Shown here piece by piece: positions 24,495 to 32,665 of a stretch of DNA of 38,632 nt. This DNA is from Myxococcota bacterium (GTDB taxonomy: Bacteria; Myxococcota_A; UBA796; UBA9615; JAKLKC01): assembly GCA_023150875.1 (NCBI GenBank), contig JAKLKC010000057.1, positions 1,242-39,873 of the forward strand. The letters are read 5' to 3'. Position numbers and translations under genes: made by a program. A model generated the notes under the pieces. The model was not told where the DNA came from. It ran no database searches and saw nothing but the letters and a program-made list of their open reading frames with translations. Position 1 is the stretch's first letter, and each line of letters begins with the position of its first letter.

Positions 24495-25936
24495 GCGCGG
24501 TCGAGTACGAGGTGGTGATCGGGCTCGAGGTCCACGCCCAGCTCCTGACCGAGAGCAAGGCGTTCTGCGCCTGCGCCAACCGCTACGGGGATCCGCCCAA
24601 CACCCACGTCTGCCCGGTGTGCCTGGGCCTGCCGGGCTCCCTGCCGGTTCTCAATGCCGGGGCGGTGGAGCGGGCGGTGCGGGCGGCCCTGGCCTTCGGC
24701 TGCGAGGTCCACCGGGAGAGCGTCTTCGCCCGCAAGAACTACTTCTACCCCGACCTGCCCAAGGGCTACCAGATCTCCCAGTACGAGCGGCCCCTCGCCA
24801 CCGGCGGGGCGGTGCCCATCGAGGTCCAGGGCGAGGTGCGGGCCGTACGCCTGACCCGGATCCACATGGAGGAGGACGCGGGCAAGAACCTGCACGGGGC
24901 CGACGGCCTCTCCCGGGTGGACTTCAACCGGGCCGGCACTCCCCTGGTGGAGATCGTCTCGGAGCCGGACATGCGCTCCGCCGAAGAGGCCATGGCGTAC
25001 CTTCGGTCGCTGCGCCAGGTGCTGCGGTGGCTCGACGTGTGCGACGGCAACATGGAGGAGGGCTCGCTCCGCTGCGACATCAACGTGTCGATCCGGCCCC
25101 GGGGCGAGTCCCGCCTGGGGACCCGGGCCGAGGTCAAGAACGTCAACTCCATCCGCTTCGTGGGGAAGACCATCCAGTTCGAGGTGGAGCGGCAGGCGGC
25201 GCTGCTGGCCCGGGGCGAGGGGGTGCGCCAGGAGACCCGGACCTTCGACTCGGCGAAGGGGGAGACGGTGTTCATGCGGGCCAAGGAGAAGGCCGACGAC
25301 TACCGGTACTTCCCCGAGCCCGACCTCCCCCCCCTGCGCCTGGAGGAGGCGTTCGTGGGCCGGGTGGCGGAGACGGTGCGGGAGCTTCCCCTGGCCATGG
25401 CCCGCCGCCTCCAGGAGGAGCTGGGCCTGTCCCCCTACGACGCGGGGGTGCTCACCGCGGAGCGGGACGTCGCCGCCTTCTTCTCGGCCGCGGTGCAGGC
25501 CGCCGGCCCCGCCCGCGCCAAGAAGGTGGCGAACTGGATGATGGGGGAGGTCCTGCGCCGCCTGAACGAGGAGGGGCGGCCCCTGTCCGAGGCGAAGATG
25601 ACCCCGCCGCTGCTGGCGGAGCTGGTGGTGCTCGCCGACGGCGGGCAGGTGACCGGCCCCGCGGCGAAGCGGGTCTTCGACGAGGTCTGGAAGGGCGGGG
25701 AGCGACCGGAGGCGGTGCTGGACCGCCTGGGCCTGCGGCCGGTGAGCGACGACGCCGCCATCGACGCCGCGATCCGCGCCGCCTTCGCCCGCCACCCCGA
25801 GGAGCTGGCCCGACTGCGGGGGGGCGAGGAGAAGCTCCTGGGCTTCTTCATGGGCCAGGCGATGCGCGAGACCCGGGGCAAGGGGGATCCCAAGACCCTG
25901 AACGCCCGGATCCGGGCCCTGCTGGCCGGGGACTGA
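24491..25936 (+). CDS. gatB: Aspartyl/glutamyl-tRNA amidotransferase subunit B
   Basis: GatB (481 residues) binds the tRNA and activates its acyl group with ATP before amidation. Typical motifs are seen from the start: YEVVIGLEVHAQL, CPVCLGLPGSLP, KNYFYPDLPKGYQISQY and HMEEDAGKNLH. The YqeY-like tail ends the protein (EEKLLGFFMGQAMRET). GTG 24491 is preceded by GGGGAGGTG. It is last in the operon and converges with the Fic gene after 33 bp. Its presence implies the organism makes Gln- and/or Asn-tRNA by the indirect route. Confidence 0.97.
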   Translation: MSAVEYEVVIGLEVHAQLLTESKAFCACANRYGDPPNTHVCPVCLGLPGSLPVLNAGAVERAVRAALAFGCEVHRESVFARKNYFYPDLPKGYQISQYERPLATGGAVPIEVQGEVRAVRLTRIHMEEDAGKNLHGADGLSRVDFNRAGTPLVEIVSEPDMRSAEEAMAYLRSLRQVLRWLDVCDGNMEEGSLRCDINVSIRPRGESRLGTRAEVKNVNSIRFVGKTIQFEVERQAALLARGEGVRQETRTFDSAKGETVFMRAKEKADDYRYFPEPDLPPLRLEEAFVGRVAETVRELPLAMARRLQEELGLSPYDAGVLTAERDVAAFFSAAVQAAGPARAKKVANWMMGEVLRRLNEEGRPLSEAKMTPPLLAELVVLADGGQVTGPAAKRVFDEVWKGGERPEAVLDRLGLRPVSDDAAIDAAIRAAFARHPEELARLRGGEEKLLGFFMGQAMRETRGKGDPKTLNARIRALLAGD

Positions 25937-25969
25937 GCCTCGGGCGCCGGGGCCTGACCGGATGGTCCT

Positions 25970-27256
25970 CTATTCCCGTCGCCTCCGGCCCGGCCTCGCG
26001 GGCGCGGCCCGGACCGGTGGATCCCGGCGAGTGTCGCCCGTGGGCGACGCGAGGGCGCGCTCCGCCTCCGTCACCAGGTCGAAGACGCCATCGGCCTCGT
26101 ACAGGCGGTAGCGGATCCTCCCCCCGACCTGCCTGAGCACTCCGGCGCGGACGAGCTGGGCGATGGCGCCATCCACCGCGCGCGGCGACCTGTGGATCAG
26201 GTCGGCGGCGGTCCGGGCGGTCAGGAGGGGGGCGGCGGGCAGGACCGCGAGCAGCGCCCAGGCCGCGGCGTCGGCGCGAAGCGGGCCGACGGCGTCCCGC
26301 ACCCGGGTCCGCCACACCTCGACGAGATCGAGGACCCGCCGATCATAGGTGCGCGCCTGGGAACAGGCCACGCGGGCCGCGTGCGTCGCCAGCTCGATCC
26401 AACGCAGCCAGCCCTCCGACTCCGCCTCCGGATCCGGGACACGCGTCCCCATCAGCGCGTCCACGTACCGATTCGCCCAGGTGGCGAGTACGAGGCTGAT
26501 CGGCGGGACGAAGCGGGGGGTCAGGCCGCGCCGCCGAAGGACGAGCTGCACGAGCGCTCGCCCGGTGCGGCCGTTCCCGTCGGCGAAGGGATGGATGGTC
26601 TCGAACTGCGCGTGGGCGACCGCCGCCTGGACGAGGGGAGGGTGCTCGGCCCCGGACAGGTACGCGCAGAGGTCCTGGAGCAGCGCCGGAACCTCCTCCG
26701 GCGGAGGGGGCACGTACTCGGCGTCCAGGGGGGTGTAGCCGCCGATCCAGTTCTGCTCGGTCCGGACGACGCCGCCCAAGTGGGCGTCCCGGGTCCCCGC
26801 GAGCAGGCGCGCGTGGACGGCGCGCACCGTGTCCACCGTCACGGGACCGGGTTCGCCGGCGAGCGCAGTGGCCTCCTCCAGGGCGCGGATGTTGCCCACC
26901 ACCTCCAGCGCGCGGCCCGAGGGATCGAGGGAAGGGTCGAGGTCCGCCATCGCGATCCGTCGCGGGCTCACCACCAGGCCCTCGACCCGCGACGACCCGA
27001 CGGCCTCGGCCCGGAGCAGGAGGCGGGCCAGTACCTCCAGGCGGTGGGAATCCCCGTCGTGGCCCACGGTGGCGTCCAGGTCCATCATCGCCCGCTCGGC
27101 GTCGGACACGTCCGCCGCGATCCGGGCGTCGATGGCGAACGTCCGGCCGACCAGGTACTCCGGCACCCAGGCGCGGAAGACGCCCCCGACCCGAGCCCGG
27201 CGGGGGCCGTCCGCGTTGAGATCCGGCGTCCACTCGCGGGTCACGAACCTGCCCAT
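25970..27256 (-). CDS. Fic family protein (AMPylator) with N-terminal inhibitory motif
   Basis: The 428-residue enzyme should transfer AMP from ATP to target proteins. The catalytic loop HPFADGNGRTGR (222-233) is complete. Upstream, Ser88-x3-Glu92-Gly93 (SSRVEG) fits the (S/T)xxxE(G/N) inhibitory helix, so this is a class II Fic protein that is self-restrained. A Fic N-terminal domain precedes it. The C-terminal part (about 330-400) looks like a winged helix (LTARTAADLIHRSPRAVDGAI, then VLRQVGGRIRYRLYE). Its targets are unknown. ATG 27256 has GAGGTG 4 nt upstream. A longer start at 27352 reads as a non-coding-like extension. A TATCCT box lies at 27279-27274. Confidence 0.93.
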   Translation of the reverse strand: MGRFVTREWTPDLNADGPRRARVGGVFRAWVPEYLVGRTFAIDARIAADVSDAERAMMDLDATVGHDGDSHRLEVLARLLLRAEAVGSSRVEGLVVSPRRIAMADLDPSLDPSGRALEVVGNIRALEEATALAGEPGPVTVDTVRAVHARLLAGTRDAHLGGVVRTEQNWIGGYTPLDAEYVPPPPEEVPALLQDLCAYLSGAEHPPLVQAAVAHAQFETIHPFADGNGRTGRALVQLVLRRRGLTPRFVPPISLVLATWANRYVDALMGTRVPDPEAESEGWLRWIELATHAARVACSQARTYDRRVLDLVEVWRTRVRDAVGPLRADAAAWALLAVLPAAPLLTARTAADLIHRSPRAVDGAIAQLVRAGVLRQVGGRIRYRLYEADGVFDLVTEAERALASPTGDTRRDPPVRAAPARPGRRRRE

Positions 27257-27540
27257 CGCCACCTCGTAAGCGCAGGATAGCGGAGAACCTGCGGTTAGCG
27301 CGTCTCCGGGGTCGGCCCTCCGTCGGGAGGGCGGCGAGGCGGAGGCGTCCACGAGGGTTGGGGTCGCAGGACGGGTGGGGGCATGGCCCCGGCCCTGGAG
27401 ATGCGGTTCCGCGTGGCATCGCCGCCCGGGACCGCTCCTTTCGGGCCAGAAGCGTGCCTTCTGCCGGCCAGCGGCGCATTCGCCCTCGTCCCCGCGCCGC
27501 AGGCGTGCGGAGTGGGGGATCCCCGGGGCGGCGGCACGGG
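27257..27540. other. Gap between Fic gene and tRNA
   Basis: No gene is seen. On the minus strand TATCCT (27279-27274) may be a -10 box for the Fic gene. A short perfect hairpin, CAGAAG (27447-27452) with CTTCTG (27458-27463), is not followed by a T run on either strand. Confidence 0.35.
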
Positions 27541-27566
27541 TCGGAGAGGGGGGGAGAGGGGGAGGG
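27541..27566 (-). terminator. C-rich, G-poor tract downstream of tRNA-Met (possible Rho-use site)
   Basis: On the minus strand the bases directly after the encoded CCA are almost only C and T for about 26 nt. C-rich, G-poor RNA is what Rho loads on, and no intrinsic hairpin with T run is present. This is an inference from composition. Confidence 0.3.
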
Positions 27567-27643
27567 TGGTGGCTTGGGTTGGACTCGAACCAACGACCTA
27601 GCGATTATGAGTCGCTCGCTCTAACCAGCTGAGCTACCAAGCC
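27567..27643 (-). tRNA. tRNA-Met (elongator), anticodon CAU
   Basis: Read on the minus strand the 77 bases fold as a tRNA. The acceptor stem is GGCTTGG with CCAAGCC, and the D loop is AGCTCAGCTGGTTAGAGC. The anticodon stem AGCGA/TCGCT carries the loop CTCATAA (anticodon CAT) and the T arm contains GGTTCGAGTCC. A discriminator A is followed by an encoded CCA (27567-27569). The first pair is G-C and the body resembles elongator tRNA-Met rather than initiator. A CAU anticodon could also belong to tRNA-Ile2 if the C is modified to lysidine, but the acceptor and anticodon stems favour Met. Confidence 0.95.
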
Positions 27644-27665
27644 AGGGGCCCGCGGAGGCGCGCGG

Positions 27666-27694
27666 ATACTAGGGCGGCGCCTGGAGGGTGTCAA
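27666..27694 (-). promoter_or_regulatory. Promoter of tRNA-Met, inside the end of the PBP gene
   Basis: On the minus strand TTGACA (27694-27689), exactly 17 bp, then TAGTAT (27671-27666). The -35 is a perfect consensus. The first three bases of the -10 are the stop codon of the penicillin-binding protein gene. Transcription would begin near 27659, about 16 nt before the mature tRNA 5' end. Confidence 0.8.
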
Positions 27695-30600
27695 GTCCGG
27701 ACCGCCCTCCCCAGCGACTCTCGAAGGGCCGGAAGCGGGCCTCGCCCCGGGCGGGGGCCCGGAGGATGACCACGCCCCCCTCGGGCACGGGCAGGCCGGT
27801 GTGGCGGTCGACCATCACCGGGACCAGGCCCGGGGGGTAGAGCACCGCCAGGCCCTTCTCGGAGATCGCCACCAGCGCCGGGCCCGCCACCTCCTCGGGG
27901 GGGGCGAAAGCGGTGGGGTCGATCCCGGTCGGCGCGCCGGGATCTTCCCCGCCGCCGTCGTCCAGGTCGGTCACCGTCAGGTCCCCGGCGGTGCCGCCGT
28001 AGGCCGCCGGAGCCGGGGCCTCCCCGTCGGGGCCGGTCCCGTCCCCTCCCTCCGGTTCGCCCCCGTCCGGGGGGGTGCCGGTCGCCGCGGCGTCGCCGTC
28101 GCCGGTGGGGCCTCCGGCGGGGTCCGCGGGCCCCGGCTCGCTCCCGGACGCGCCCCCTTCCGGCTCCGGGGGGGGCAGGTCCGGGCCGAAGGGCACGTCG
28201 CCGGGAGCGGACGCGGCGAACGCCCCGGTCCCCGGGAGGGGCGAGGGCTCGGGGTCCGCCTCGCCCCCGGCGGGCGGGGCGGCGCCCTGGGCCGAGACCA
28301 CCGCCTGGGCCGCAAGGATCCACGCGGGGAGGCTGCCGGTGGCGCCGGCGATCCGCACCCCCTTCCGGGCCATCTTCCGGTTGTCGTCGTACCCGACGTA
28401 GGCCGCCACCGTGAACCCCGAGGCGAGATCGGCGGTCTGGCCGTCGGAGATCCGCGGCACCCAGCCCACGAACGCGGCGTTGGTGTAGCTGTTCGTGGTG
28501 CCCGTCTTGCCGAAGAGGGGCACGGAGGGACCGTCCGGGGCCGCGCGTACCGCCCCCTCCGCCCGCCGTCCGGTGCCCTGGGCCACCACGTTCCGCAGGA
28601 CCTGGCCCAGCTCGGCGCCCACCACGGGCGAGAACACCTGGTCCTCGCTCCAGCTCGCCCGGTAGATCATCCGCTGGTCGGTGTGCCCCGGAGTCCGGCA
28701 GAGCTCCACCCCCAGGGCGCGCTCCTTCTCGGGGGTAGTGTCGCCGGGCAGGGGAGCGCAGACCTCGGAGATCAGGCCGTAGCGCCCCGAGCCTCCGTCG
28801 AAGCGGGAGGCACGGCCGTCCAGCAGGGCGTCGTACACCAGGCCGACGTCCAGGAGGGTCACGTCGCTGCTGCCCAGGGGCAGGCTGAGCACCGGCTGGA
28901 TGGGGGACTCCACCCCCGCCACCCGGGCCATCTCGGCGACGTATCGGATCCCCACCAGGGTCCGGAAGTCCCGCACCCGCCGGAGGCGGTCCCACTCGAA
29001 GAGGTCGCCGTCCCCGAGGGCCGCGTCGGCCTCGTCCACCGCCCGCGCCAGCTCCTCCACCAGCGCCGGGGAGAGCTGCCCGTCCAGCACCATCCGCGCC
29101 GGGTAGAGCAGGGCGAGGGGATCGGGGACCGCCACCGGCGCCAGCACGGCGGGCCGGTCGTCCTCCGCCTCCCCGTCCTCGGTCCCGCCCGCCCCCTCGG
29201 CGGTCCCCCCCGCCGGGGCCGCCCCCGGGGCGGAGAACGCGCCGGAGTACGTCACCGGGGCGACGGCGAGGATCGCCTCCGCCGTCGCCGGGGCGCATCC
29301 CTCGGGGCGGAGATCGCCGAAGGAGAGGCGCGCCGGGCTCCCGTCCCGCTCCGGGAGCAGGCAGAGCCGCGCCGCCGCCGACGGCGCCGGGCCCCCGCCG
29401 GCGAGCCACCGCTCCACCTCGGGCCTCGCCTCCCTCCAGGCCCCCAGGACCTCCTGCTGCTTCAGGAAGGAGCGGGCCAGGACCTCGCGCCGGATCGCCC
29501 TCTCGGCCCCGGTGGCGTCCCGCCCGATCCGCCCCCTCTCGGCGTCGTAGCCCAGGCCGTAGGCCATCGTCCTCAGGGCGCGGGCCAGGTCCTCCTCCCC
29601 CGCCTCCGCACGCTCCGCCGCCACCCGCGCCGCCGCCTCCTCGAACAGGCCCTCCCGGACCTTCTCGCGGGTGGGCACGATGCCCATGCGGTCGCGGATC
29701 CGAGCGACATAGGCGTCGCGGTCCTCGCCGGGGCGCCGGGTCATGCCGGCCCGCTCCGCCACCCGCTCCAGCCGGACGGGGTCCAGGGGATCGGTGAGGT
29801 GGTAGAGCAGGGACACGCTGGCGAGGTTCTCGCTGGTGACCCCCGCCCAGGCCAGGCTCACCCGGCCCGGGGCACCCTCGTGGTCGGGGCGGGGCCAGTA
29901 GAAGGTGCCCTGGTAGGGGAAGACCGCGCGGCGGTTGTCCAGCTCGTCCGTCAGCTCCCAGCCGAGCTGGAGGGCCGCGGCCATGACGATGGGCTTGAAG
30001 GTGGACCCGAACTGCCGGCGGGCCTGGGTGGCGCGGTTGAAGTTCCGGTTGTCGGAGCCGCCCACCATCGCCCGGACCCGTCCCCGGTCCAGCACCAGGA
30101 CCGCGCCCTGGAGCTCGGTGGGGTACTCCAGGTCCAGGCGGGGGGTGCCGTCCGGGGAGAGGTCCCGCACGCTCACCAGCACCCCCGCCCTGCCGGGCTC
30201 CGCCGCCGCCAGCACCGACAGCAGCTCCGCCACGTCCTTCTGGGCGGGATCGCCCCAGGTCACTCCCTTGCGGCCCCGCAGCAGCAGGCGCGCCATGCGC
30301 GTCAGGCCCTCGCGGTCCACGACGCCTCGGATCCCCCCGAGGTCGACCCACGCCTCGCCGGCCTCCAGGTCCACCGACTCGATCCTCCCCTCGAAGAAGG
30401 TCCCCGGGCGCACGTCCTCGGGGCGCAGCGCGTCGGGGGGCGCCGCCTCCGAGAGCAGGCCCACCGCCTGGGGCCCCTCCAGCAGGACCCCGACCTCGGT
30501 GAGGTGGTGCCGCAGGGCGTGGACCGCTCCCTCCTGCATGACGCGGTCGATGGTGGTGACGACGTTCAGGCCCGCCTGGGCCGGGTTGTCGATGCCGTGG

Positions 30601-31523
30601 GCCTGGAGGGCCCGCCGGACCTCGGGCTGGTCCAGCTCTCGGCCGACCTGGTCCAGCACCACGCTCTCGCGGTAGCGGAAGCGCCCGCGGCGGAAGGGGA
30701 TCTCCTGGGTGGCCAGGGCGGCGTGCTCCGCGCTCGACAGCTTGCCGTCCTCGTGCATCCGGCCCAGCACGTAACGGGTGCGGGCGTGGGCCCGGGCGAG
30801 GGCCCGCTGCCGCTGCGCGTCGGAGTCGCCGCCGAACGGGTTGTAGTGGTTGGGCGAGCGCACCGATCCCGCCAGGAAGGCGCACTCCAGGGGGGTGAGG
30901 TCCGGGACGTCCTTGTCGAAGAAGTACCGGGCCGCGATCCCCAGCCCCCGCCCGTTGCCGTTGACGTAGAACTGGTTGAGGTAGAACTCCAGGATCTTCT
31001 CCTTGGAGTAATGGGCCTCCAGGCGGAGGGCGTTCACCAGCTCCCGCCACTTCTCCTTCGGGCTGCGGTCCCGGCGGTCGAAGATGTTCTTGGCGGTCTG
31101 CTGGGTCAGGCTGGACCCGCCGGCGACGACCTCCCCCGCCCGGACGTTCTGCCACATGGCGCGGGCGATCCCAGCGGGATCAAGACCAAGATGGGTGAAG
31201 AAGCGCTTGTCCTCGGAGGAGACGATGGCGTCGACGCAGGCCCCCGGGACCTCGTCGTACCGCACGTACCGCCGGTGCTCCCCCTGGAAGAAGACCCCGA
31301 TGCGGTGGGTGCCGTCCCGGGAGAAGACCGGGCTCTCCCGGGAGATCCGGGCCAGGATCGCCGACTCGGCGAGGTGTTCGCCGGGCTCCTGGACGACGTA
31401 GCGCCACCAGGCCCAACCGGCCCCGCCCGCCGCCGCCAGGCCCACCGCCAGCGCCGCGGCGGCCGCCCGTGCGAGCCACCGCCTCCAGCGCCGTCCGGGC
31501 CTCTTCCCCACCGCTTCCCTCAC
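27669..31523 (-). CDS. Class A penicillin-binding protein (PBP1A-like), extra-long
   Basis: This bifunctional peptidoglycan synthase is 1284 residues long; E. coli PBP1a is about 850. A cytoplasmic Arg-rich start and a membrane anchor (about 17-42) precede the GT51 transglycosylase domain, with Glu104 in SSEDKRFFTHLG and GGSSLTQQTAKN (135-146). An OB-like insert follows (GTFFEGRIESVDLEAGEAWVD). The transpeptidase domain has Ser507 and Lys510 in GSTFKP, an SEN motif near 563 and KTGTTNSY from Lys1006. A large extra segment between SEN and KTG and a Pro/Gly/Asp-rich C-terminal tail explain the length. GTG 31523 has GGGAGGGGAG upstream and overlaps the glycosyltransferase stop (GTGA). It is last in its operon. 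Confidence 0.93.
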   Translation of the reverse strand: MREAVGKRPGRRWRRWLARAAAAALAVGLAAAGGAGWAWWRYVVQEPGEHLAESAILARISRESPVFSRDGTHRIGVFFQGEHRRYVRYDEVPGACVDAIVSSEDKRFFTHLGLDPAGIARAMWQNVRAGEVVAGGSSLTQQTAKNIFDRRDRSPKEKWRELVNALRLEAHYSKEKILEFYLNQFYVNGNGRGLGIAARYFFDKDVPDLTPLECAFLAGSVRSPNHYNPFGGDSDAQRQRALARAHARTRYVLGRMHEDGKLSSAEHAALATQEIPFRRGRFRYRESVVLDQVGRELDQPEVRRALQAHGIDNPAQAGLNVVTTIDRVMQEGAVHALRHHLTEVGVLLEGPQAVGLLSEAAPPDALRPEDVRPGTFFEGRIESVDLEAGEAWVDLGGIRGVVDREGLTRMARLLLRGRKGVTWGDPAQKDVAELLSVLAAAEPGRAGVLVSVRDLSPDGTPRLDLEYPTELQGAVLVLDRGRVRAMVGGSDNRNFNRATQARRQFGSTFKPIVMAAALQLGWELTDELDNRRAVFPYQGTFYWPRPDHEGAPGRVSLAWAGVTSENLASVSLLYHLTDPLDPVRLERVAERAGMTRRPGEDRDAYVARIRDRMGIVPTREKVREGLFEEAAARVAAERAEAGEEDLARALRTMAYGLGYDAERGRIGRDATGAERAIRREVLARSFLKQQEVLGAWREARPEVERWLAGGGPAPSAAARLCLLPERDGSPARLSFGDLRPEGCAPATAEAILAVAPVTYSGAFSAPGAAPAGGTAEGAGGTEDGEAEDDRPAVLAPVAVPDPLALLYPARMVLDGQLSPALVEELARAVDEADAALGDGDLFEWDRLRRVRDFRTLVGIRYVAEMARVAGVESPIQPVLSLPLGSSDVTLLDVGLVYDALLDGRASRFDGGSGRYGLISEVCAPLPGDTTPEKERALGVELCRTPGHTDQRMIYRASWSEDQVFSPVVGAELGQVLRNVVAQGTGRRAEGAVRAAPDGPSVPLFGKTGTTNSYTNAAFVGWVPRISDGQTADLASGFTVAAYVGYDDNRKMARKGVRIAGATGSLPAWILAAQAVVSAQGAAPPAGGEADPEPSPLPGTGAFAASAPGDVPFGPDLPPPEPEGGASGSEPGPADPAGGPTGDGDAAATGTPPDGGEPEGGDGTGPDGEAPAPAAYGGTAGDLTVTDLDDGGGEDPGAPTGIDPTAFAPPEEVAGPALVAISEKGLAVLYPPGLVPVMVDRHTGLPVPEGGVVILRAPARGEARFRPFESRWGGRSGLDTLQAPP

Positions 31524-32665
31524 GCTCCCCTCCCTTCCGCCTCTTCCAGGATCCGGGCCATCGCCCGCACCGCGCCCGCCTCGCCGTGGCCCTCGGCGAC
31601 CGCCCGGGCCCGCCGCGCCAGGTCCTGCCGGTCGGGCACGGCCCGCAGCTCCGCCACCGCCCGGGCGAAGCCCGCGGCGTCCTCGGGGTCCCGGACCACC
31701 CGGGTGGGTCCTTGGTCGTCCATCAGTTCGGCGGCTCCGTTTCGCAGCGAGGTGACGATCGGCACGCCGCTGGCCAGCGCCTCCAGGCAGGCGTTGGCGA
31801 AGGGGTCGTAGCGCGTCGGGAGGAGCAGGACGTCGGCGGCGGCATAGAACCGCTCCACCCGCTTCGCCGGCCCCGCGAACACGACATGGGATCGGATGCC
31901 CAGTTCCCGGGCGAGTTGCATGTAACCCTGGGGCCGCGGCTCGCTTCCCACCACCACCAGCTTCACGTCGGGGTCCGCCAGCAGGGCCAGGGCCCGCATC
32001 GCCGTGTCGAGGCCCTTGCGCTCCCAGCCGTTGCCGACGAAGAGCACCATGTCCTCGTGGGGCTCGATGCCACACTCCCGCCGGGTCTCGGCGAAGAAGG
32101 TCTCGCGGTGGCGCGGGTGGAAGCGGTCCAGGTCCACCCCGTTCCAGACCACCCGCAGGCGGGGAGCGACCTCGGGGTGGGCGGCGGCCAGCTCCGCCGC
32201 GGCCAGGCGGCTCACCGCCACCACGCGGGACGCGCCGGCGGGCCCGAGCTGGCGGCGCTCCACCCAGCGGTAGAAGGCGTGCAGCGGGCTCAGGCGGATC
32301 GACCACCGCCGGAGGCCGGCGCTGCCGGCGACGAGCTGCTCCCAGTAGGCGCGGTGGCAGCCCCCGCCGGCCCGGTACACGTCGCAGGGCAGGGTGCGCC
32401 CGAGGGAGACCACCCGGTCGAACTCCTCCCGCCGGACCCGCCCGGCGGCCCAGAAGAGGGACAGGGCCTTCAACAGGGTCCCGCCCCGGAGCACCCGCAG
32501 GCGGTGGAAGGTGACCCCCCGAGTCCCCGACAGGGTGGGGTCCAGGGAGGCGCAGAAGACGTGCACGTCGTGGCCCAGGGAGGCGAGGCCCCGGGCGAGC
32601 CCGACCAGGTGCCGCTCCGTGCCCCCCATCAGGTCGAACCGCTTGTGGACGAGGGCGATCCTCAC
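31520..32665 (-). CDS. Glycosyltransferase family 4 (WaaG-like LPS core transferase)
   Basis: The 381-residue enzyme has a GT-B fold pattern. The N-terminal GGTERHLVGLARGLASLGHDVHV is close to that of WaaG, the LPS core glucosyltransferase. The nucleotide-sugar half has LFVGNGWERKGLDTAM, ADVLLLPTRYDPFANACLEA and a late E/G motif. It should add a sugar from a nucleotide donor to lipid A core or a similar acceptor at the inner membrane. GTG 32665 overlaps the previous stop (GTGA); no other start is better. It sits between a GT2 enzyme and the PBP in one transcription unit. Confidence 0.88.
   Translation of the reverse strand: MRIALVHKRFDLMGGTERHLVGLARGLASLGHDVHVFCASLDPTLSGTRGVTFHRLRVLRGGTLLKALSLFWAAGRVRREEFDRVVSLGRTLPCDVYRAGGGCHRAYWEQLVAGSAGLRRWSIRLSPLHAFYRWVERRQLGPAGASRVVAVSRLAAAELAAAHPEVAPRLRVVWNGVDLDRFHPRHRETFFAETRRECGIEPHEDMVLFVGNGWERKGLDTAMRALALLADPDVKLVVVGSEPRPQGYMQLARELGIRSHVVFAGPAKRVERFYAAADVLLLPTRYDPFANACLEALASGVPIVTSLRNGAAELMDDQGPTRVVRDPEDAAGFARAVAELRAVPDRQDLARRARAVAEGHGEAGAVRAMARILEEAEGRGA

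Noticed and set aside
25970-27352. Fic gene starting at ATG 27352
   Set aside because: The 32 extra residues look like intergenic translation and ATG 27256 has a good ribosome site.
27383-27601. Small frames ending in VGLEPTT or LDSNQRPSDYE
   Set aside because: They are the antisense reading of the tRNA-Met gene, a known source of false proteins.
27801-31811. Very long plus-strand open frame antisense to the PBP gene
   Set aside because: Its composition (His/Arg/Gly/Val) is that of a complement translation; the PBP frame has all catalytic motifs.
27669-32306. Longer PBP starting at 32306
   Set aside because: The extension overlaps the WaaG-like gene and lacks any PBP feature before the Arg-rich anchor at 31523.
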